From Motacilla alba alba (Eukaryota > Chordata > Aves > Passeriformes > Motacillidae): 64,000 bases of DNA. The notes under the pieces are model-generated. The model did not search any database and was not told where the DNA came from. It saw nothing but the letters and a program-made list of their open reading frames with translations. Shown here in pieces: positions 38,101-50,100 of this stretch (position 1 is its first letter; each line of letters starts with the position of its first letter). The stretch lies in assembly GCF_015832195.1 (NCBI RefSeq), contig NC_052021.1, positions 24,782,286 to 24,846,285 on the forward strand. The letters are read 5' to 3'. Made by a program: the position numbers and the translations under genes.

Positions 38101-41100
38101 CTTGCACAGTTACACATTCTGAAATTCATAATTAACACTGTTTACAGAAAATGGCTGTGTTAGTACCACCTTCAGTCTCGGGGCTTGATTGAAAGAGGGG
38201 CATCTCTAATGGACTGACCCACCCAGCTTCTAATGTGTTTACAAGTGAATTAGTTGGAAATAGATCTCAGAAACAAGATGTGTTCCTGTGTACAATACTG
38301 GGTTGTCTCTCGGCTTGATGGTGCTAAGCACATGTCTATTACTTTGCATGCAGAACAGAAAATCTGGTCTTCAGTCAGAAAGAGAAAGCAATGGTGTTTG
38401 GCAGCAATGATAAGGTGTTAAGATCTCCTCTACCTGAGTCATTATTGTACAAAATCCTCCAGTGAAATTGCAGTCATTCTGAATCTGGATACCTCAGGAC
38501 AGGTTGACTTCACCCATTCACAAGCTCATGTTCTGGAGATGTACTTTGAAAGCATTAACAGCTACTTTTTCAATATAAAAAGCTTCTGGACTTTATTTTC
38601 TGACCTGACAGATAACTCTGGGATGAATACAACGTGGATTTCTATAAAAGCTTGAATACATTGCATTTGAGCCCATTTCTTTGCCACCTGAAGCAAAGAA
38701 ATGACTGCTTTAGTCACAGTGTGATAGTGGACTGTTAACCACAGGATGTTTTGGCTCCATAATTGGACATACAGAGGAGAGCAGTGACAAGGCAGACTCC
38801 TAAGGGTGAGCTGCAGACTCCAGTCTGTGGTGTGAATGTGTTGGGGTGTGACTGGAAGCCTCTGATGGGTAACTCAGTTGTCATGGCTATAATTAAAGTA
38901 CTCTCAGGAAAGAGGACATCAGGACCATGTCCCAGCCTTTAGACCAAACCAAGGATGAGTCAAGGAAGGAGAAGTTTGTGTTAGCCAAGGGTGGGTGTCG
39001 CTGGAGTGGGTGCATCAGACTGCAGCAAGCTGAGCTCTGGAAGGGTGAAAGGTTGAGCCCCTTAACGGAAAAAGCTGCAAGTCACATATTAACCATGGGT
39101 TACTGCATTATTCAAGCCAGGTCCCACTGTTTTAATTGTGTTTTTAATTGTGAAGGCTCTTCAGACATAAAAAGCACGTTACTACAAGTGCTTGTACTTA
39201 CATATTGAGAAAGATTTGGTCACAGGCTGACTTTTCATAGGAGCCAACGGCTCAGTTCACCTTTGTTTGCAGAGGTTCCTTTCAGATGCACTCCTTTTAC
39301 AATAAGTCTCCTGAAATGGTGTGTGCAGTTCTGACTGCCCCACCCACTCTATTAAATGAGTAGTGCTTTAGATTTGTTATCAATAAGCTCCAACAGGTTT
39401 CCTTCAAAATTGTACCCTTAGGGGCTTTGGAATTTGCTTCATATTGCTTCAGTAGGTACCTGTTTTATGGGCAGGAGTGGAATAGATTAAAGGGTACATG
39501 TAAATCTATTAGTTCTCAGGCTGAGACATTGTACAATAAGTTTCATGCTGGAGAAAAGAGGGGCGGATAATTGAAAAGCTGAGAGAATTTTAGCTAAGCT
39601 AATGAAGCATGCTATTCCCCAGAACTTGAAATGCTATTTGGAGAGATAAGCATGCAAGCAGAACGCATACAAATGCACAGGTGTATGGGAAGGATACATA
39701 CATTTAAATAAATAGATTTAGGGCAGATAATCTTTCTGTGTGCTGTTGTGCTCCCGGAGTCCTGTCTTAGGTGTAAAGTTAACTTCCTATTCTTGCACAG
39801 GTACATTCTGAGACAGGTGAAGGTGTCTTGCTAAGTGACATGAGGGGCAGAGAGTTAGGGAATGGTGACTGCCAGTCTTGGCTTCCCACACCAGCGATCA
39901 GTGTAACCAATGGTTTATAATACACACTACAGTGGCCTCCTGGTCCTTTGGTGGTGTGTCAGATATTGTCCTACCTACTTGGAGCAGGGATTCCGTGTCC
40001 ACCAAGAGCCTCCCAGACAGATCCAAGTGCTCAGATGTGTGCACACATATTCAAAACTCCTCACTCCCACAAATAAGTTAAATTTGCCTTAAGTACTCAT
40101 AGGGCTAGAGAGATTGTAGCTAATGCCATATGGCATTGACACATGGATGGGTCAAAATGTCCTGTGGTGGTGAAAGCAATTTTCATGCATTCAGGCCAGG
40201 GTTGCTTGTGCTCTGAGTGGTGCTTCATGCCAGGTGCTATTCCAGACCCAGAAACAGATCTTGGCAAAGCCTCTTGATCCCTTGAGGTCTGATTTTCAGC
40301 TGCATAAAGTATACACATGTCCTTATTGCCAGTGTTTATGCTTTCTAAAGCTTTGATCTTTCAAAGTACATCAAGAGCATGAATTTAGTGGGCTGGGAAA
40401 TGGCAAAGACTGGTGCTTGTCTGTAAATCCAGCTGCCAGAGCTTGCAGACCTTAGCCAACATTTAATTGCTGCATTTGCTCTAGAGTCTTTTTATATGTA
40501 TAAATGTTGTTTGCTTCTATCCCAGGGTGAGTTTCGATGAGGGAAGATCCTGGACTAAATACAGTTTCACATCAACACCACTTTTTGTGGATGGATCCCT
40601 TGTAGACCCTGGAATAGAGACCCAGATAATGACGTAAGTATAGCAGCTCCAGTTTTAAATTGTGATGGCAGAAGGGGTGCATGGAGATCCCCAAGTTCAT
40701 GGTGACCCCATGATGTGCAGTGCAGTGTTGTGTAGCTGCACATGCAGTGTTTCATGAAGGCATGGTGCTGTTTTGTGGGTTTTGCTGGTGGCCATGGGCC
40801 TGGCTGGCATGTTCTTGCATCATGTGGCAAATAGATGATGGAGCCAAGCTCTTACCATCAGTGATAGGGGCTATAGCCAGAAGAGATGGTCCCAAGCTGT
40901 AGCCTGGGAGTTCACACAGAGCAGTAGATAGATCTACTTTTCTGGAGAGAGGTGTAGCCTTGATCAGGTTGCATCTAGTGACAGCCAGAGGTCCTTTCTC
41001 ATAATTACTGATGAGATTGCATTCCTTGGATCTGAAGGCCCAGGGACTGCAGTGCTCTTCAGAAGTCAGAGATCTGTATGGCTGTACCTCATGCCAGTTC

Positions 41101-44100
41101 TGTGCTGGCTCCAGTTGTGCAACATGACTGTCTTTTGAGATTGCTGGTGGGTGTGAATATCCCCCAACCTTGTTGCTTGCATTGTGGGCTGTACATCCAG
41201 TTTTAGCTCAAGATAAAAGTGTTCTCATTGTGCATGTGCAGAGCTGAGCTCAGAAGAACCTTCCTGTTCTGGAGTGTAGTATGCTATGGCTCACCCATCC
41301 CATGGAAGGAAGAGCCTGGGCTGGCACTGATAGTGCTGAGACCTTCCTCCTCCCAGGAGTGCTGAAGCACTGGGTAAGGCTGGTGGAACCAGTGGACAAG
41401 AACAGGCCAGGATTTGAGTTTAACAATCAGGAAAGGGAAGTTTTTAAGTTCAAAGGCATCTTTAAGTAGTCACCTGACCTCTTGCACAAAGCAGATGAGA
41501 GCACTCTGCTCTGGGGTTCTGAACAAAGCAAGGACAAGATGCACTGCCTTCATCGGTTTCAGAAATTTCTTTTTACCTGTGTGTCTTTGAACTGGCTGAA
41601 ACAGCTTTCTGAAAAACATCAGAGAGCAGGGTGGCTAAGATGCCTTAGACTGAGGCATGCCTATGAAGCATACTAACAGTGGCATGAAGAAGTGCCTTTG
41701 GTTAATCACATCAGTTCACACTGTTGCATCACTCCAGTTCAGGGGCAGGACATTGACTATAAATTTCATCTTGCAGCCAATCTGCTTTTCTGCATCTGCA
41801 CTTGAAGTTCCTGTACATGTTCACTGATTGCAAGAGAAAAGGGATTCAGGTCAAGTTTATTTTCTTCTAGGCATCAGTCCATGCATACTTACATGGCATG
41901 AATGTGTAGGTGGAGCTCATTGCTGGTGTCACAGGTAGTGAGAAACTGAGTGCCATCAGTTTCTGAGGAAGTTGGAACAGGGTGTGTGTCTTAGACATTT
42001 CTGCTACTGATTTGAATGTATTCCAACTGTGTTGTGTGATTTGTGTTGTTATGCCTTTCAAAACCAGCTCTACATCAGCTTTACACAAACAGAAGTGACC
42101 ATGTGCTTAAACTTGAAGTTGAGCTCAGCTGCAGGAGAGGAGCTGGGGAAAAATCATATTTTACTCTTCTAACAAATGGTCATTTGAGCTGGCTTCTGTG
42201 CCATCTATGCCATGGCAGAAGAAATGTTTGGTGCTGTAGCCTTGGAGGGCTCAGGAAAGGGTAGCTGAATCCTGTAAGGCACATCCATACAGGATGTGAT
42301 AAACTGTCTTAGGAAGGACAGGCTAAGTAATTATGGTTATGCTTTACACAGCAGCACTCCTCTGCTGTATTCCCAAACAGTGCTGGAGCAAAACAAGGCA
42401 GCCTCTGTGTCTGTCACAGACAGCTACTGAGATTTTGTCAGAGTAGAGGTGGTGTCAGTTCTGGTGGCATTGCTCGCTTTCCCTTTATTCCAAAACAATG
42501 CCTTGGCTTTGACTTTTTTTCTTTTTCTTTTTTTTTTTTTCCCCCCAAAAAAGAAGGTCCTTGCTTTGTAGAAGAATATATCTGTGCATCTCTTGCCTCG
42601 CTATCTGCAAACATTGCCCTGTTTTTGCAAAGAGCAAAACTCAACAGCATATTATATACCTGTGAGCCTTTTCAAGTGACTGCTGTGAGCTTCCTGTTGG
42701 GAAAACACATATACCAATTCCCAGCTAAAGATTAGAACCTGCAATTCTCTTCACTCTGAGCATTTTTTCTGCAAATGCAATGACAATGCGCAACTTTCTG
42801 TGTTGTTTAATATGGTGTTTTTCTGTGAAATTCTTCATGCAATGTGTGTCACTTTCCAGCTGCACACATGTGCAGACACGTGCGCACACGTGTGCAGAGA
42901 GATAGAACTGAACTCGCATAAATCTGCACATCAGCACCTTCATTGAAATCAGTGGAGCTAATCAGTTACAACTAGCTGTGAATTTAGGCCATTTGCCTTA
43001 TAAATCATTGCAGTTTTCTTTTGAGATGAAAAATGCATTATAAATCTAAGGTTATTGTTATTTATATCTCTGTAGTCTTCTGGCGGAGAATGTAGGAAGT
43101 GAGTTATCTTCCTGAATATTGTGTATTAGGTTTGTTGAGAACTTTTTCTTTTGAAATCTTTGCGGGCATATTACCATTATTACTGCCATCACTATTGTTA
43201 TTGTTATTGTCTTTATTATTACTGTCATCATTAGCAGTTTTAAAAACCATTCTTAATAGTCTGTAAAAGCCATACAAAGAAATTTCACATGACACTTGCA
43301 GTGAATGTTTTGAGAAATTTCTTTCCACAGCATGAAAGGAACTGAGGAGGAAAGAGCACATTTATAAAGCTGTATGCAAACCATTTCTATACAGAACACT
43401 TAGGTGCTTCTCCCAATGAGAATTTTAGTGAATTCATGTACAAGGACAGTGTAGGGTGATGTGTAAGCTTTGGCTGAGAAGAAATCAATGTATTTCTATT
43501 GCTACTTGCCACCCCCTGAGCAAAGATTACACATGGTGGTTTGGAGGTGCATGGAATTTGTGTTTGTGGGTAGAAACCCCAATGATTTTGAGAAGCTGAT
43601 GAGAGAAGCACAACAGTCTGGGATTTGCATCCCACACTGATCATAGGGTCAGTGGGAACTCTAAGATTTGAAGCAGCACTGAGGCAGAGAGACCAAGGCT
43701 GTGGTTGTATTTGTGTGCTGTCAAACTGGGTAAGTTAGTGGCTTTTAAAAGTTTGTCTCTCATCCCTGAAAATGCAGAATACTTCATCTAGTGGTCTCAG
43801 CTGATTCCTGTTAGAAAAAATTTCTTCCATAGATTTGTATCAAAGTGGTCTGTGTTCACCCATTTTAAAAAAGTAATATTCGTAGGGGAATGTGTATACA
43901 TAGCCATTATACTCCAACTATTATTAAAATATTGCATTATTAACAATATTTTCATAATACTATTTTATTAAAATCAATATATCAGTAGAATGACTTTCCC
44001 AACCTTCATTTTGTGCCACATGCTGTGAGAGGCTCTCTGGGCTGTTGAGTGGAGTAAGCCTTTTAGCACAAAATTTTGTACCACTTCATAGCTATTAAGT

Positions 44101-47100
44101 GAGCTTTTTCCATGTCTGTCTTTATTGTATGTGTATCCTAGGCTTTTTGAATCCTCTGTGCTTTGTGCTGTGTATGCTTGTCCTCAACAGTCCTAAAAAA
44201 CTTGTCAGTATGGTAACATCGGTAATTTGCTTTATGAAGGGGCTTTATGTGATTCTGAATATCTAAGAGTACTCTGAATTGGGAGCTGCTTTTAGTGGGG
44301 CGTTGGATGTCTTGCAGAGGTCTGTTCCAACCATGAATGATTCTATGATTTTGTAATTTTGTATGGCTATAATGCTGTAAGAATTAATTATTTGTGTGCA
44401 AGCTGGGGGGCCTCAGTTAAGAATGTAGTTTTGTGATGCATAAGGAAGTGTCATGAGACTGTGTGAGCTGGTCTGCCTTGAACTGCTGCCTAACGAAAGT
44501 AAATCCATTGTCCTTCCTCCAGTCCTGGCTGATCATCTTCTGCAGTTCCTTTTGTTGTTGCTTTGACATTTCTCTCATCTGACAAGAGAGCCAGTTCAGC
44601 TCCTTTGGTGTAGAGCTTTGTACCAGAGCACACTGTGGTGCTTGGTGCAGGGATGGGGAAAAAGGCTGCAGAACACACGGGGTCCTCTAGGAAAATAAAT
44701 ACATAAGGGTGGTGGCTTAGACATGTTCTCAGATGAATGCCTAGAATGCACTAGCCTTTTTGAAATCTGCAGGTTTCTAAGTTCTGTGCTGTACCCCTCA
44801 CTGTTAACTAGTGTATCTTTTAATGATGTCATGTTCTGTGGGTTAGATCTAACATTTCTCGATTGACAAGCCATAGGCACAGCGTGTTACTTGTCTGAGG
44901 CTGTCCACCAGGGGAAAGGAATCACACTGCATTCCCCTTCTAGTCAGTTGTGATATATCCAAACTAGTTTGTACCATTCAAATCAGAGACAAGGTGTTGT
45001 CATGGGTCCAGAGAAGGGCTTTATGTTGTTCCAGCTCTGACTCATAATTATTACCCCTGTCACTTCATCTCCTGTGCTAAGCATCTCTCCAAACCTGTAT
45101 TAAGAGGAACAACCTTTTTGCTTCACAGCCCTGCATCATTTTACTAGACTCATTATGTGTGCATGTGTGCAGACACTCATTTACAGATGGGGATCATTAA
45201 GTTTCTCTCTACTGATAAATAAATATTTATGTAGACACACCCACGTGTGTACATAAATTTCTATGTAGTTCTGTGCATGTGAACTTAATGATCTCTATAT
45301 ATGTATGTATGCATAATTGAGCATTAATATTTGCAGTGAGCTGAAAGTTGGTCTGTCAACACTGCTGTGACTGCTGCCCTTGGCTATGTGTGTTAGAAAA
45401 TGTTCCTGGCTGTAAATGAATATGGTATGAATCCTGGCCCTTTCCAGTACCTTCTTGTTTATGTGGCCATGCAGCTTAACCAGAGATGAAGTGGGGATAA
45501 TTCTTTCTTTCCAGAAGACCCTTAAAATTACTGGCAATCCATCACTGGGTGGCAGAAGAGTGAGGAAGAATGAATAAGTAATTGAGAGATGTTAGAAAAG
45601 TTGAGACGGGTACCGGGGGGGGGGTTGAGGTGAGAAAGAAAATATTAAGAGCACAGGCCACACTGTGTCAGAGCAGAAATCCCTCTGTTTCAGTTCCATG
45701 TTCCATCAGTGGCAAGTACAGGATACTAAAACTCTATGTATTATACTCAACTATACTAAAAATATGGTTACCTTATATACTTCTCACACTTACAGAGATT
45801 TACAAATAAGGAACTTTCTTGGCCGAACATGGTATTCTTTGTATTTCTAGTTTTCTAAGTTTTCCTATTTTGAGAGTTTCCCCTCTAAATACTTTGAAAA
45901 GGTTTTTAGCAGTCACCTTATCCTGTGGCCAGGAGTTCCATGAGTTACTCTTATTCTGAAGAACTGACTGGCCTGTGGAAGACATCAGCAAAGCAGATAC
46001 AGGTACGAAGGCAATGTGGACAGATTCTGATTCACAATCAGCAGAGAGTCAGCAAACTGAGTATGAGAAAAGGACAACAGCTCCCAGCTCCCACTGCGTT
46101 CAAAGTTACATGGGAGCCAGGAGTAATTTTCCTGTCTTTTTCTGATAAGGTGATTATCATCTTTTCTCTTCAAGCAAGACAACATCCGCTGCCTTTTGCT
46201 CAAGTCTTGCTGTTACATTTAAAGCTAATACAGGAAGAAAAATTACAAGCTGACACAGTGTCCTTGAAGCATTCTGCCCCTTTGCCTAGGGTTAGGGAGC
46301 CATGGGTCTGCCACCTCTGAGTGGATGTACTGAGAAAAATTAAGTGGAACCAGTGATAGAAAATAGTGCCTTTGCTAGGATGAGGTCAGAGGAGCTTGTG
46401 TTCTCCCCCTGGTGCCAGCTTTGCCCTCCACAGCCAGCACCTCTGCTTAGCAACATCAGCAAACGAGAGACAGTGTGAGCGGATTGCAAAACACCACGAG
46501 GTTGTTTTTCTTGGAAGGAATTGAGAGTCTTGTACAACCTGCATGAAGAGAAGAGTCAGTGTTCCTCAATTCCCATGGCCCACAGGTGCCTTAAACTTTC
46601 CTGATATCAGTCTGGCCTCTTTTCACTTCGCTCTGTGAGAAAAGAGGAAGAAACTGTCTGAAAAAACCACAGATCTTTGGCAACTTTGCTGCTGAACCAC
46701 ACAGAAATTTGGCAAAGAGGGAATCTGGAAGAAAGATTTCACCAGAGTTCTCTAGAGAGCTAAATCCAGCTTGCAGCTTCCAGTACAGAAAATGAGACAG
46801 GGAGGTGTTGTGCTGTATGATTATGAACTTTGTCCTTATTTACCTTCACTTCCTCTGGGAACCAAGGCTCTCCATCCAGCCTGGGTATTCTCTCAGGGCT
46901 ACCAGAACTGTGGACTTTTTTAAAGATCAGAGAGAAGATTTCAAAGCCTGGTTTATCCAAATGGCATGGGTACCATTAGATAATAGAAAAGACTGTTAGG
47001 TTTTAATTGTTGTCTCTACTGTGGTTTTATCTCACTTTTCAGTTTTCCTTTTTTTCTTCTGTTCAGTGTAATATTTGCTTGTGGTGCAACTGGCATTGTT

Positions 47101-50100
47101 ACTGGCTATAGATTTTCCTGCAAGGCTCTGATGTGTCCTTGTGAGTTCAGTTTCTCTGTCCTCATTCAGGAGACTGTGCAGACTGCAGTGCACAAACCTA
47201 TATATAAGGACTCTTCATAATAGAATCCATGAAATTAAAGTGAATCTGTTAAAATAATGACTTCACACAGAAAAAAAAGTAAAATTTGGAACTTGATCTG
47301 AGAACAAAAATTCCAAGTGCAATTATTAAGTAGGGAAACCAAAATGATTGAGAGGATATTGGCATTTGCCATAGTGAGCTGCATTCGTGTATCATCTGAT
47401 CTAATTTCAAAACCTTCTGGAAGTAATGAATAGCTTGGACTTTGTGAGAAAATGATCAATCTGCTAATGGTATCAAGTGACTTTACAATGGACAAGAAAA
47501 TGTCTGTTATAGGAATTCCCATTTTATCCCAGCAGATGATCAGTTTATACCCTGGAGTAAGAGAGTTGATTTCCCATATCATTATCTTTGTTTGCAAGAC
47601 TTAAAAACATTATTAACGACCCCCAGATTAATCAGTGTCACTTCCTCCTCCCAACTCCCTCTCTGCCAGAGAAGCAGTCTGTATTTTAGCCTTTGGATCT
47701 CTGCATGAATTCACCTAAACAGTCCACAAGAAGCACAATATTGATTGTGCTGTTAATACTTGCAGAGTGAGCTGAGGTCTTTCTGTGGCACCTGAAAGAC
47801 AAATCAGGTGATGAGAACATCTGCTTAGAGTAATCTTTCTCAGACAGCAGTGTGTGATTTATTTGACTTTAGGAAAAGGATGTCTGTGACCCAAGACGAG
47901 TTCCCAGCAGTTGCACCATGTACTTGGAAGATTCCTGGCAGAAGCCATAACACACAGAGAAGGCATCGTGCTCTGTGGCACGTATTGTCCATCTTTGACT
48001 TTCTGGGGCAAACATTACTGTCACTGGAGTCAAGTGCTATTTATGCACACTGGATCAAATATTATGCTAAAAGAGTCAACATCATCAGTTGTATTTTGCC
48101 AGTAGGGAAGTTAAGGGAGAACAAAGGACAAGCCTGTGGTCAGGCACTCAGCAGGCTGTCATTGGGAGAGCTTGGCAGAAATGCAGGTCTCCAGAGTCCC
48201 AGATGGGTGTCCCACTGTACAGACTCTTCCCATTTCTTTAGGGGAGGGAGATGCTCAGTCATGTCTATAAATGTCTATAATGCTCAGACAAGGGGGATGG
48301 AGAGGTGAGCGTGTGCGGGGAAGAGGACTAGAGAAAAGTATGTTCACTTGAGACTGGAATTTGCTGAAGTGAATAAAAGAAAGAAGCCCTTGCAGAAGGA
48401 GCCAGAATGAGCAGCAGGCTGATAGATGATTTCTTTTCCCTAGATAAAAGGGCAGGTTTTGCCTTATGGCAATACAATCCAGATATTCTCATCTAGAGGC
48501 TCGCGTGCTTTGTTTCCAGTGCTGGTAAGTAAGGACAGAGGGAGCTTGGCCCTGTGCTGCTCTCCTGCCTGCAGGTGGGCTGGGCTGTATGAAACACTCA
48601 GGCCTGATGGAGGGTGCACAGGAAGGGGCAGGATGCTGTGCACACAGACATTCCTGAGTCTTTCACCTTTTTGTGAGAGCAAGATGTGAAATATTCTGGT
48701 GCTCTGATCACACCAACCCTCAGGGGACTGAGAAACTACATTGCTTTAGCACCTTTCAGCTGAATCTCTCCCTGATCCAGCACAAGGAAGAGGGTGGCAC
48801 GGCACACCAACTTTTCTGGGAGTTTGAAGGCTCAGTGTTGGGTTGGCTGCAGAGTTCACTCTGACAGATTTTTGATCACTGAACTGAATGAGTGCTGGAA
48901 AGCAGCTCTCCAGAACTTCCTCTTCTGAGCCTTCTCCTCTGGTATCCAGGCAAGCTCGTCACTGTGCTTCACCTGTCACATGCATTTGGAGCTTGCATAT
49001 TCTAAGGAATGGCTTCCACATTTATATTGGACATTTCTGGTTGGAAATCTGCTGATTCATAGGATGAAAGATTGAAATGACTGGATGTGTTGTGTTATCT
49101 GGGCTTCTGGCAAAGCAGCAGCACCTGCCTCTGCTGAGACCACAGGCCCATGGGAGGATGAAACACTCACTCTGCTGATAGCTGCCAGTATCTTTTCTAG
49201 AAAAGAGTGGCAGCATCTTCAGGTTTCAAGGCTGTCAGAAACTGGTTGTCTTTCAGGACTGCTTCGAAGAAGAGAAAGAACTCTTCTGAAAAACAGCATT
49301 AAAAATTAATATGCTTTCCCATCCCCCTTCCTAGGTGTCTCATACTCTCTTTCATGTTGCTGGGATTTCTTTTGAAGCAATTGTCATGTAAAGTTGTTTG
49401 AGAACATTGGTAATAAATTTTTTAGAGACTAAATTTCAAAAGGTTTGGTTTGTCATTCAGGAAGTTCTTATTTTGATAGCACTTCCTATTTGAAAAAATA
49501 ATAACAAAAATCCCTGTCTCCCTCATTGCCTTATGCAGTGTTTGTGCAGCTAAAGAGCAAATTGAGTCCAAACTGTAGTACTGCTTTGTAATTACATGTT
49601 CTGCAGATTACTTACTAATTGCACTTGGCATTACTTGCTAACTGAACAATCATGTTGTACCATGTTATTTGCAGTGGTTTTCCTCTTCTGCTAGCACTAT
49701 AAAGGAAGTGCCCATTGAGTTGATGAATAATACCAGAACTGTTTTCCAAAGCTGAGGGGAAGGATCTGCCATGATTGTACTGTAGGATTTTTTATTGCAA
49801 GGTTTTGATCTGTAATTGACAGAAACTCTTTGCCTGCCCCATCTCCTCTCTCTCTCCTGACCTAAAATCTGGCAGTGGTGCAGCTTTTCATGACCAGTTC
49901 AATATGGATTGCTGGTGGCCAACACTTTGAACTTATTTCTTGTGGGCAACCTTGATGTCATGACATTCAGTTTCAGTGGAAATGAACCACATCCCTCAGG
50001 TTTAATCTGCAGGAGAAATTCTGCAAAATTCTTGTGAAACCCTTTTCCTTGGGAAATAGAGTACAGACCAAGATTATCTTGATACCTTGAACAAATTTGT

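Noticed and set aside
43104..43361. Asn/Asp-rich minus-strand frame
   Set aside because: Produced by the degenerate TTA/TTG repeat.
47850..48308. 152-codon open frame on the plus strand
   Set aside because: No family resemblance and no good acceptor/donor pair around it; treated as intron.
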